Origin: Maylandia zebra
Taxonomy: Eukaryota > Chordata > Actinopteri > Cichliformes > Cichlidae
DNA length: 64,000 bases
Direction of reading: 5' to 3'
Assembly (NCBI RefSeq): GCF_041146795.1
Contig: NC_135175.1
Span: 32,488,136-32,552,135 of the forward strand
Translations under genes and position numbers: made by a program
The notes under the pieces: generated by a model
The model's database searches: none
What the model saw: only the letters and a program-made list of their open reading frames with translations
Told to the model about the DNA's origin: nothing
Part shown: piece by piece, positions 46,493-57,900 of the stretch
Layout of the letters: each line of letters opens with the position of its first letter
How positions within the stretch are numbered: the stretch's first letter is position 1

Positions 46493-47415
46493 TTGAAAAC
46501 CATACATCTTTCCACAGGTCTCCACTTCATCAGACATCACCTAGACACAGAGCTGGATGAGGCCAGCACAAACAGCAGCCTATTCGACGAAGATGATGGA
46601 TCCATGGGGTCAGGAAAGCCAGAAGCAGGGCTGGAACGGTACCTTTCATGTCCATTCACTGGAGGCGTGGATCTATTGCATGGCGTTCCTCACATCAAGA
46701 AGCTGTCAATCAAAGTCAACACAGCTCTTCCTGCATCTGGAGCTTGTGAAGGACTTCTCAGTCATGCAGGACTCCTGTTCACTGCTAAACAGTCACAACT
46801 TCACAGAAAGAACCTTGAGAGCAAACTGCCGCTGAAGCTTAACCATCACCTCACTGAGTGAAGAAATGGCACATGTTTGCTAAATATGCAGAAATAGATG
46901 CACACCCATACAATTTATGGTAAACTGAGCTGGCTTGTATGTACATGAGGAAGATGTCTCGTTCTGTTTTCTCTGAGGCTGCTGTGCCATTTGGAGCAAA
47001 ATTAATATAAAGTTTACAGCATATCTTGTCACTGGAAATTGTTTGCACTGTTTATATATTTATATTATTTACTGTAGGTATTGGTGAAAAAAGCTTGTTT
47101 GAAAAATGTTGTGAAAATCTGGAAATTAGAATTGTTGTGCCTTATTTTGTTGATGTTTTTACACATATTCCTTTTGAAAATGGTAAAATTTGTATATTTA
47201 TTTATTTTTGTTTGTCTGATAACATTTATTTAAAAAATAAATTGGACATTTCAAACAGTTACTCACTACTTGAGTAGTCTTTTCGCCAAGTACTTTTTTA
47301 CTCTTACTTGAGTAACTTTGTTGACGACTACTTTTCACTTTTACTTCAGTAATAATATTTTAAAGTAATGCTACTCTTACTTGAGTACAATTTTTGGATA
47401 CTCGACCCACCTCTG
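46493..47415 (+). pseudogene. hAT transposase C-terminal fragment and right terminus
   Basis: The frame 46493-46861 ends with HIKKLSIKVNTALPASGACE, LLSHAGLLFTAKQSQL and NLESKLPLKLNHH, matching the hAT C-terminal dimerisation region (family pattern: small residues-P-S/A-S, then a glycine/phenylalanine-T-x-R-x-x-L motif). About 47258-47415 is a hAT right end, closing CGACCCACCTCTG. The N-terminal two thirds of the transposase and the left terminus are missing. Confidence 0.6.
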
Positions 47416-48261
47416 ATTGTTCCTGGTTTCTGTTCTCTTCCTGCGGCTCACCTCACCTATTCTCATGTTACCATTTCTCAGTGTTGAGACTGCGTCTCTG
47501 TGTCTGTCTTGTATTTCCTGTTTTACTTTGACAGTCTGTGTCTTGTGTCATGTCTTCAGCTCTGCTCCCCGCCTCGTCACATCTATTTAATTGAAGCTGT
47601 GTTCCCACCTGTTCTCCATCCTCTCATTTCTTTGTGTATATTTGCTGTGTGTTTGCTTCTACTCCATGTCGGATCGTGTGTTTGTCATCTCGGTGTTTCA
47701 CTCTGCATTTCCTCCTTTGTGTTTGTCTCATGCTCCTTGTTCCTGGTTGTCAGGTTTTTGCTATGTTCTCCATGTTTCACTTGATCCTCTGTTTAGCTGT
47801 TTCCAGTTTAGGTTTTCCTTCAGTTCCCTGTTTGCTTCTTATTTTGTAGCGTCGTGTCCAGCCAATAATAAAGGCTCACTTTCTTTGTTTTTGTTAAATT
47901 CACCTCTCCACAGATTCTGCCTCACTGACTGTGACTATTTCTACATCTCTCCCATTCAAAAACACTCCATACACAGTTTATTTTATGTAATATTCAATAT
48001 TAACCTGTAAATTTAGTCTTTTCAAGGAAGCATTTTTTTCTTTTTATGGCATAGAAGCTTTATTTATGTAGATTTTCTACTGCTAAGCAGAATAAGAAGA
48101 ACAAACATGAACATTAAAGGCCTGGACAAACTTGAAACCAGTATTAGATAAAAACCTCAACAAGCAGATGACCCCCTATGAGCAAACACTTTGTGAAGGT
48201 GGGAAGAAAAAGCAGAGAGAAGAGTCTGTTTCCCAAATCCAAACTGGAAGCTGGTTCAACA
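47416..48261. other. T-rich stretch, no gene assigned
   Basis: Open frames here are short, leucine/cysteine-rich and T-driven. AATAAA occurs at about 47868. It resembles a repeat end, but I cannot name it. Confidence 0.4.
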
Positions 48262-48560
48262 GGAGAGAGGTCTGATATCTGAAAGCTCTGCTCTCATTCT
48301 AGTTTTCAAAACTAATAACCAAAAGTACGACTGCAGTCTGAGAGCGACGTGCTCTGTTGGGATCATAAGGTACTACAGTATAAGGTCTTTAAGAAATGAT
48401 GGGGCCTGATTATTCAGGACTTTATATTCAATTCTAGATTTAACATGGAGCCAGTGAAGAGAAGCTAACAAGGTAGAAAGATGATTTGTCTGCTGTCAGG
48501 ACTCTAACTCCAGCATTTTGGATTAACTGGAAGCTTTTTAGAACGACGTGATCATAAAGG
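48262..48560 (-). mobile_element. L2-like LINE 3' fragment, degenerate
   Basis: Plus-strand text such as GGGGCCTGATTATTCAGGAC and GGAGCCAGTGAAGAGAAGC is the complement of a very common fish LINE 3' region. Minus-strand frames are broken by many stops. Confidence 0.55.
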
Positions 48561-51236
48561 AATTACAAAAGTCGAGTCGAGTCAAGTATGTGTGAACAAA
48601 ACAAGATAAACATGAACAAAATCTCACTTTAACGTGCACTTTTACTAATTCTGTACTATCTAGTTTTACATGAAATATCAACTTTATATTGACATTTTTA
48701 CTTTACTCTTGAATTAGTATTTCATCTGTTATTGTTTTTTCCATGTAATTCTCAAAGCAGTAATAATATGTTGGGTTTAATGAGTATGGTTTACTTTAGA
48801 TTTTTTTCATATATATTTTTGACCTTAAACTAAAAACATTTTCTATGACAGCTTTGAACGCTCACGTTGTTCCTGATAGATGGAAAACCTGCTTTAGATT
48901 TGTGTTTTGAAGTCATCTGACTAACACAGCCTAATCTGCACTACACAATGCCTTTGAATGGGTGTTTTCATGTATCAGACTCTTGTTCACACTCACAAAT
49001 TTATGACAAAGTACAGAACAAAACACAGTTAAAGAGATGGAGGAACTTTCTTCTGTTTTACATTGGGATTAAAGTTTCAGCCATTTCAGTTATTTGATAT
49101 CTAATATGTCAGTTTTATCTGAGGTAGACGTCTCTGGCTGGACACAGACTTTGATGCTCAGCGTTTACGGTACAGAGCAGCTTTTCCTGCACAATATACA
49201 AAATACATCTCATGGCTATATTATGTTTGCTGCTTATGTTGATTATGAGGTTAATATCCAGCTGTTGCACTAAATGAAAAACACTTAAAATGAGCAGTGT
49301 TACAATTTATGAAACTGATCAAAGATTTTATTACTAAAACATGCAGGAGTGGTTTTTAACTTAAAGGAGCCATAATAAGTCATGATACATTCATACAATA
49401 TGCATAAGAGGGCAGACCATGTTTCATTCATACATCCTTCTACCAGTAATCTAGTTCATCAGTTTGTAGCTTCACATAACAAAAGTAATTTTCGTTACAG
49501 GTTTTTCAATCACGTTTGTTTTTGTGTGAAGACGAACTACACGTACCAGACCTTTCTTATCTGCAAAGGTTGTTATGATTTTTCAGAATACCCAAGACCT
49601 TCGAGGTTTTTACATTGGGATCTAACCATGACAACATCTCCAGGCACAAAACAACTTTTTATCCATTTCTGTCATTCTTGTAGCAGTGGTAAATATTCTC
49701 AAATCCAGTTTCCAGAGAGGTCTGTAATGTACTGGATTTGTTCCCACCTTCTTTTCTGTCAAATAGTCCTGGAGGGAGAGCTGGTTTTCACTTCATGACA
49801 AGCAATAACTTTGTGATGTTGCATTAAACATGAGTCAGTATCTAAAAAGTAATCCCTTCAAGGTTATATATATATATATATATAAACAGACCTGACCCTG
49901 GCTTCCAAAACCCATGACTTTGTGCCTGTGACTTTTGCGACTTTCTGAGTTCTGTATATAGTGTGTACATTAGTTTTCATTGTAAATAGCACTGGAACAG
50001 AAGGTGTGAGCTGCCTTATTGTTTTCCCTTGCACTGTTTTCTCCTGTGGTCTCTATGGTCAACTGACTTAGTGAATCAAATGCCTCAAAAGACCCGATTC
50101 ACTTTGGTGAGTGACTCATTAAAACTCGATTCAGTAAAAAGAATCAAATTTACCATCACTATTGCTCACTTGCTTTGCTCGACTGAGCGGACTTCCTGTT
50201 CAATAAAGGCGTTTCTAAAGTGCATTACTTGGAGCAACCACAGAGGATGTTGTAAACACATAACAAATAACAACTGACTGAGAATGATATTTTAGTGATA
50301 CACTTTACAACTTTTAGTGATAACAGAACATTTTCAATAATTAATTAATTACATGTGTCATAAATATTTATGTAATTAATTATTGCCACATTTAATTAAT
50401 TATTTAAGGGTGTATTTAATTAATTCGTTATGGCAGTCCTGGCATTCCATAAGATTCAAGAATTACAGGATTTCTGTAAAATAAATCATGTTTACATGAA
50501 ATAAACAGAAAGGAGTTGTGACAACAAAATCTCAGCAAACTATCTACTGGAGTGGTTGGTCACTGAAAGTGATCCACTTACATTTTGTTAATTTGGTGGA
50601 GGTTTGTTTGTTTTGTTCCTGTGAAGAAACGTGTGGTGGACAAGGCCACTGTTTGCTGATATTTCTTAAGGGGTGTCGCCAACTTGTAAACAGGTAACTG
50701 AACAATACATATGAAGCCATATGGGAGGAATATTCCTGCTGCGGTCAGTTGTTCAGTGTAGGGGATGTCCTGTTTTCATTTATAGATTGCCAAGCTGCTG
50801 CTTTGCCTGGATGGATTTCTGGCTGCAGGGCCGAGGTCCGATACACACGTGTTTATTTTTATTTGTTATAGGCTGGTTTAAGTCAACAGTGAAGAGCTGA
50901 AGATTTTTGTGACGGCTGCGGCTGCCAATGTTGTTTTGTTTATATGTTTTATTCCACTGTATAAGGAGGCAGCAACGCATGTATTGATTGTATTTTAGAG
51001 TGATTTACTTTTTACATTGTTGCAGACATTCAAGGCGCTGCGCAGAAACAAAAAATTTTCTTGCAGTTTTTGCATTCAACGCAGCGAGTTTTAGTGGAGA
51101 CGACACTAAAGATTTTCCGTTTTATTTTGTGTTTCCCAGTTGGGGTAAAGTGTGTATTGGAGTCCCCCCCCCCCAACGTGTAATAAATGTTGATTAGTTT
51201 TTAACAGGTTCCCTGTCGCGCCGATCCTGTCTCCCA
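48561..51236. other. Unit III upstream flank without recognisable genes
   Basis: 49290-49340 repeats sequence upstream of gene A (10296-10345), so this is still the zinc-finger unit. An (AT)n run is at 49867-49885. 50335-50430 is TTAATTAA-rich. The 138-codon frame at 49382-49798 has no domain or homologue I recognise and is not called. AATAAA is present near 51183. Confidence 0.4.
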
Positions 51237-51244
51237 CTTACAAT

Positions 51245-52246
51245 CAGAGATAGGCAGTAACGCGTAATCTGATTACTTTTTTCAAGTAACGAGTACAGTA
51301 AGGGATTACTATTGCAAAAATGGTAATTAGATTACTGTTACTTTAACGTAGGAACGCTGCGTTACTGCGTTATTAAAGCCGTGATTTTTTGCGAGAATGT
51401 CTCATGACAGTGACGTAAGCAAGTGCGACGTTCGTGACAACAGCGACGTTCGTGACAACAGCTGTGTGGAGATCAACAATGGATCATATATCGAGTGCGG
51501 GAGAGAGTATGAGCGTGCAGCGTTTAAAGCGTGGAAGTACTGACCTTACTTTGAGTTTGATTCCATAAAAAGTGACAAAAACATTTGTGTCCGTTGTGCA
51601 TGGGAAGAAAACTTCTTTTAACAGCGGAAAACCCTCCCCTGAACTTCCAAGCAAGCACCGAGTGTGCTACCACGTTATTGGAAATTCACAGATTCTTTCA
51701 CTGACCACTGCGGCACACCTGCACCAGGGTAAACCTCCGCCTACCCCACTCCTGCTTTACAGGTGAAAATAGAGCAACAGGACCGCTGAGTCTTTGACTT
51801 TATTTATTTTCTGCTTTCGTTTTACTTGCATCTATTTGAAAGAGTGAGTGTAAACACAAAAAAATATTTTATTTTATGTGCTGGAATGTGCAGAAAATAG
51901 GTTTAAATGTTAAACTAATTTCTTCCAGTCAGAGAATGTTGCATATAATTAAAATTTTGCTTGATGCATAAAGTTAAAAGATTAAAACTAATAAAACAAG
52001 TTTAAAAAATAAACGTTTCCATTTCATTACATTTTGTATGATGGATTATGTAGAAAAAGTAGATTTAGGCTGAAAGATCTATCGCTTTATCACCTCTTCA
52101 GATTGTAAATTGTGTTTTTTAAAAGTAACTAAATAATTAATAGCTTTTGAATATAAGTAATCAGTAAAGTAACGGGATTACTTTTTGGGGGAAGTAATCA
52201 GTAATTAGTTACTGATTACTTTTTTCAAGTAACTTGACCAACACTG
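51245..52246. mobile_element. hAT MITE-like element
   Basis: Left end CAGAGATAGGCAGTAACGCG and right end AACTTGACCAACACTG with a perfect 8-bp duplication cttacaat (51237-51244, 52247-52254). AGTAATCAGTAATTAGTTAC-type motifs repeat near both ends. Around 51515-51610 there is a decayed BED-type start (FKAWKY, then ICVRC) with a stop in between. Confidence 0.85.
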
Positions 52247-52254
52247 CTTACAAT

Positions 52255-54382
52255 CGTACAGTTTTAACCGTATTTCACGGCGGGGAGCACCGGTGTGTTT
52301 GTTAGAGCAGACCCAAAAGCAGACACTGGACGAAGGAGCTGGTTTGCAAACCAGCAGGAAAACATGAAAAGATGCAGGCATGACACGAACTTGACATTAA
52401 CCAGGCAGACCAGAAACATGACAGATTAGACACAATCAACAACATGGTGAACTTTAATACAGGGGAAGATGACACAAAGGAGACCTACTAAACAATGACC
52501 AGTAACTACAGCTAAGGAACCTAGGATCTAATGCCAAAAGGACAAACTATAAACAAAAGAAAACAGAGCGCTGTGTCAACGGATCCAGGACTTAATAAAA
52601 TCAAGTTTTTAAATTGTTTTAGGTGCTACTGTTACGTGTTTGATTCTATTTTGATTTAACATGGAACCCTTGTTAACTGAATGTGCCTACGGCTCCACCC
52701 TATTTCAATAGGTACCTCCCACAGGTCGCACTTATTCCGCCAACAATGTGGAGGACCAGTTGTTTTAGATTCAGCAAAATCAAGGCACTCAAAAAGATCC
52801 TCTGGAAAAGATTAAAATTCTTGGAACAGAGTTTAATACACAGAATTATATCAACAGGAAGAAAATACAGTTTTTCTTGCCTTCTGGCAGCTGAGGCGAG
52901 AAAAAAACAATCCCAGGTTGCAAAAAATTCATTAATATAATTGTAGATAATATTTGACCTAAATATGCGGGTCTTGTGATTTTAAACATGTAGGTTAGAT
53001 GCTTATCACAGTGATTCCATTATGTAACCACTCCAGTGTATGTATAGTGTATACATGTCAGTATAAGTCAAGTGTATACAGGTATATATGTCATACAGTT
53101 GCAGTGGCCTCATTGTTCTGACAAAGAAAACTAACCTATCGACTACACTACACAATGGAAACATGGTAACAAATAGGGATGGGAATCCTTTAAGTTTTAT
53201 CCGATACCGGTGTCAAACTGGATATTTTGAAACCGTGCCGGTGCTCGAACCGGAGGTTAAAGAATGGAAAACACAAACTTTATACAAAAACCTCTTGTGT
53301 TTTTATTTTTAGCAGTCTTTTTCTGCAAAATGATAACCAAGTTAGCCTTTTCTGTTGATACAACATACCTCCTTTGGTTGGAACCGGGGCTACACTGGCA
53401 GGGCTAGAGACCAGGACTCCACTCTTCGGGTTCTTGGGGGATATTACTAACTCCGGGTCCGATAACAGGCACCACATCTGCAGTAGATGTGCTCGGTGTG
53501 AGGTCTTGTAGCAAGCTATCAAATACGGTGCTTTTTCTAGCTTTTACAAAAACGCTATGCATCACCAGGTGCTTCATCAGATGCTGTGAAGTACAGCCAG
53601 ACCTTTGAGTGCTTCACCTTGGGCATTTTTAATCTGTAGCTCTCTGTTGCAGGGTGTTTTGGTACCATTCTTTATTCATGGCTGTGTTTGGGGGCAAAAT
53701 TATGAGTGAGCCCACTCGCTTTACTGTTGGCATGACGCAGGACTGATGGTAGCGCTCACCTTTTCTTCTCTGCTCAAGCCTTTTTCCCAGATGCCCCAAA
53801 ACAATCGGAAAGATGCTTCATCTGAGAATATGACTTTGCCCCAATCCTCAGCAGGCCATTCACCGTGTTTACATGTTTTTTGTTAAATTAAATCATGTTA
53901 ACATGAAATAAACAGAAAAGGAAAATTGTGACAACAAAATCTCTTTCTGACTTCTTTAGAAATATATATTTTTCCAGCTCCAGTCCGTAAAGTTAATCTC
54001 CAACAAGTAGGACAAAGGATCACCTGCAGCTAAGACGGGATCTACCCTCAACCTGAGCTCACCTGGTCCACCAGCCCTTCATCCAGCATCACCAACAGCA
54101 ACACAACAGCCCATCAGATTGACCAGCAGCTTTACAGCATCAGCAGTTCTCTGATACTTCCAAACAGTGACATGGATCTATATTACATCTGTGCAGTCAG
54201 CACTGGCAGAAACAGGAAGAGAGCAACCTTCAGAAAAAGAAATATTAAATCCATCCATCCAGCTAGTGGAACATTTTCATCAGATCTTTACAGGAGATTA
54301 CATCTGAACTCTGTGGAGCCTGATCTCAAGGGTTTTAAGTCTGACACTGAAACCAGTAGAGGATCTTTCTGTCTCTTCAGAT
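52255..54382. other. Intergenic stretch and gene D 3' flank
   Basis: 52773-52860 repeats the unit-boundary sequence seen at 15313 and 31424. 53168-53260 has a hAT-like start (TAGGGATGGGAATCC) with no partner. 54060-54215 has a frame with Ig-like spacing (see findings). 54295-54382 is the gene D 3' UTR, matching 31635-31700. Confidence 0.45.
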
Positions 54383-54961
54383 TCACTGTGATGGGAGCGA
54401 TTTCAGCCCTGAGTGATCACGCTGATGTTTGCACAGAGCAGACAATGAGGTGAATGTTTTGGCACATTGGTAACAGTGAAACAGTTTATTAGTAACGTGG
54501 GATCGTTTGTGTTTGGAGTATGAACTGAGATTCCTGAAGCTCTTGTCACACTGGTCACAGCTGTAGTTTCCTTCCATGTGTGTATGTTCATGATTGTTAC
54601 GACTACCTGGATGTGAGAAGCTTTTGTCACAGTGTCTGCACTTGTATGGTTTCTCTCCTGTGTGGACTCGTTTGTGTGTTTTAAGCTCCAATGCAGAGAT
54701 GAAAGATGACCCACACTGATCACAGAGGTGCTTTTTAACCCCAATGTGAATCAGTTCATGTCGCTTTAAGTCAGCTATTGTGGGGAAGCTTCTCCCACAT
54801 TCTTTGCAGTTTTTCAGGTTGTCTCCAGTGTGTTTACGTTGATGTCTTTTTAGGGTGTCTTGTCGACTGAAAGTTTTTCCACAAAGGTCACAACGAAAGT
54901 CTTTCCCACCACCACGGTGATGACAGGGTTGAGAACTGGATCCATCTGTGTCGCTCTGCTT
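54383..54961 (-). CDS. Gene D exon 3 (six fingers, shorter tail)
   Basis: The acceptor lies before AAGCAGAGCGAC at 54961. Fingers start [45 protein letters not shown] and HCYQCAKTF; all keep their ligands. Helices include [15 protein letters not shown] and HPGSRNNH. The exon ends at TGA 54385-54383 after SLPSQ, because eight bases present in gene B (GATCACAG) are missing, so the acidic tail is lost. 192 residues. No stop occurs inside the finger array. Confidence 0.85.
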   Translation of the reverse strand, partial: KQSDTDGSSSQPCHHRGGGKDFRCDLCGKTFSRQDTLKRHQRKHTGDNLKNCKECGRSFPTIADLKRHELIHIGVKKHLCDQCGSSFISALELKTHKRVHTGEKPYKCRHCDKSFSHPGSRNNHEHTHMEGNYSCDQCDKSFRNLSSYSKHKRSHVTNKLFHCYQCAKTFTSLSALCKHQRDHSGLKSLPSQ

Positions 54962-57900
54962 CTAAACAAAGGCACAAAGACAGTGTAAGTCAGTCCTTCA
55001 ACATTTTTATCCTGAACGTCGCCTGAAATAAAGAGCATCTCTGCAGACGTCCAATTACATTTGGCTGTTTCAGTTAACACACTCAGTTTACTGGGCTGCA
55101 ATAACTACAATACTACCAACATAATACTACAGTAATACTAAAATCATAACTGACATGAAAATCTGAATAATGACTCAGAGCTGCTTTTCCATGCAGTAGA
55201 ATTGCTAACATGCTAACACAGTTTAATGAGCAGTGTAGGAGCCATTCTTGGGTTAATACCTTATGTAAGTAAGTAAGTAAGTAAAATTTTATTTATATAG
55301 CACATTTCTAGATAGAGATCACAAAGTGCTTTACAAGATATAACAGATTAAAAAGACAAAATACAAACAAAGTTAGCAAAAGGCAGTTTTAAAAAGATAT
55401 GTTTTTAGCTGTTTTTTAAAAGTAATCAATGAATCAGCGGATCGTAAGTCCTGAGGAAGGGAATTCCACAGTCTGGCGGCCACAGTAGCAAAAGCTCTAT
55501 CACCCCTAGTTTTCAGTCTCGTATACTGAATGACAAGTAGGCCCTGACTACTCGACCTCAGAGACCTACTAGGGGCATAGGGCTGTAAAAGTTCAATGAT
55601 ATATGGTGGTGCTTGTTGTTGAAGAGCCTTGAAAGTTAAAACCAAAATCTTAAACTGGACTCTAAATTCAACAGGAAGCCAATGTAACTGCATGAGCAAC
55701 GGTGTTATATGTGAAAATTTAGAAGCTTTCGTCAAAAGTCTTGCTGCAGCATTCTGAACGATCTGCAGACGCGCCAAAGAACCTTTATTTAAACAAGTAA
55801 ACAGGGAATTGCAATAGTCCAGTCGTGAAGAGATAAAAGCATGAATAACAATCTCCAGTTCGGTATAGGATATAATAGAGCTCAATTTAGAAATATTTCT
55901 TAAATGATAAAAGCAAGACCGAACAAGAGATTTAACATGACTATCTAACGTAAGAGCAGGATCAAGGATAATCCCTAAGTTCCTGACAGATGGTTTTACA
56001 AACGTTGAAAGAGGACCATGTGGTCACTAGAGGTCACCTTTTTCTGTTTTGATTATGTAATGTAAAGGTATTTAAGGTAGACGCACGTAATCGGCGTCAG
56101 GTGTGTCATTGAGAAGGCAAACAGTTTGTGACCGTTGCGCTGTTATGCTATGTCGATACGGAATAAAGACCAAAAAGGACAAGATACATACTGCTGGATT
56201 TATTGGACTGTGAACATTCATGCATACCAGTGACATCGCGTCACCCCCGTTAACGACCACCTCAGTGGCTTCAAGCGTAGGCTTAGCCTCTACATTAGAG
56301 TCACAAACTCCTTTTCTTTGGGGAAAAGTTTGTGCCAACTTCGCCGCGGTGTTTTGGAGACTCGGCGCAAGCAGGAAAATTAAAGTCTGAGTGATCGATC
56401 GCCGCGGAGAGCTGAATGCCGTTTGGAAAGGTTACCGTGGAGGTTTCACGAGGAGCGGACAGCTGGACTAGCGGTCTGTCAGCTGACGACGTGGAATGCT
56501 TGGCGATTGTTCCGTGGATGTTGGAGAGGACTCAGAATTCTTCATCGGAATCAGTACGGCGTCCAACGCAAGGTATGAGTAGCGCTACTAATAAATGGCC
56601 ATTTATAAAAGTGTGCACACTTATTTAAGAAGACGTAATTCCAATGCATTGGTGGTCAACCCAAATAAAACTGATTTATAAACAAACTTTCGCATGTGCG
56701 CATAAACCCTCAATACTTGATAAATATTTGAGTTTTGGAACATTTGAACTATGGACACAAATAAAGCTGCTGACAGGCCCCCGGAGCCTGCTGCAGAATC
56801 AGCTGTGCAAAGTAGCAACGCCAGCAAGGCTGGGACACATCCAGAAAAGGAAAAACGAGTGGTGAAATTGACTGCTAAGGCACTTGCAGAGAGACTAGAC
56901 AGACTGCAACGTGATAGAAAAGCTAAATTAAATAAAGCTAATAATTTAAAAGAGAGTATAAGGGTCTCAATGGAAAAAAATGAAACTTCTATGGTTAAAG
57001 CATCATTCAGTGATTTTGTTGGTTTGTGTAATGAAGCAAAAACAATTCATGGTTCATTGATGTGTTTGTTACCAGATGATGAAAAAGAAAAGCATGAAAC
57101 ATGGTTTAAAGCAAAAACAATGCATTATGATGAGTTCACTTATGAAGTGAAAGAATGGTTGTCAGGTTGCGAACATTTACATTTAAAGGGTGATCATGGT
57201 GTTGATGATGGTGTTAAGCCAGAGGACAGTGTTTCAAATGTTGTTGGTAAATCTTCAGTCACTAAAAGCTCATCTAGTGGTAAAGTGAGCACAACTTCTT
57301 CTGCCAAAATCAAAGCAAAAGCAGAAAAAGCAGCATTACTCGCTCGTATGGCAGTCCTAAAAGAGAAGCATGCTTTGGAGGAGCAAGAACTAAAGCTAAG
57401 GAGGAAACGTGAACAGCTTGAGCTTGAAGCGTTGCTTTCTGCCTCTTCTGCAAAGTTAGCTGTTCTCCAAGCTGCTGAAGTTCAAAGTATATCTAACATA
57501 TCATCCAATGCTATGAATTCATATTATGAAAAGGAAATCAAGAAAACAGCTGCTTCAGCCACAGTCAAGCCTAGTACACCAGTCAATGAAGATAAACCTG
57601 CAGTGCAAATAGTACAGACTGAAAGCAAAATATCTGCAATGATCCTGCCAGGAACGGAAATCGAAAGGGAGCCACAAGCTCAAATGGTCATCACAACACA
57701 ATTTCACAATGTGGATCCTCCATCGCCCAGGTCAATTCCTACAGCGGCAGAAGGACGGTTGGAGGACATTTGTACCATTTTACAAAGACAAAATGAAATA
57801 ACTGCAACCCTTGTTCAGCATCAGCGTGCATCGTCATTACCATCCAGGAAAATACCTGTATTCGATGGTGATCCTCTTCAGTACATCTCTTTCATTAATG

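Noticed and set aside
49382-49798. 138-codon open frame
   Set aside because: No recognisable motif, no splice or promoter signal and no repeat in the other units. Kept only as an unassigned frame.
54403-54744. 113-codon minus-strand frame [17 protein letters not shown] and its relatives at 16190 and 31737
   Set aside because: These are out-of-frame readings of the finger arrays; the repeated Cys/His codons give long shadow frames.
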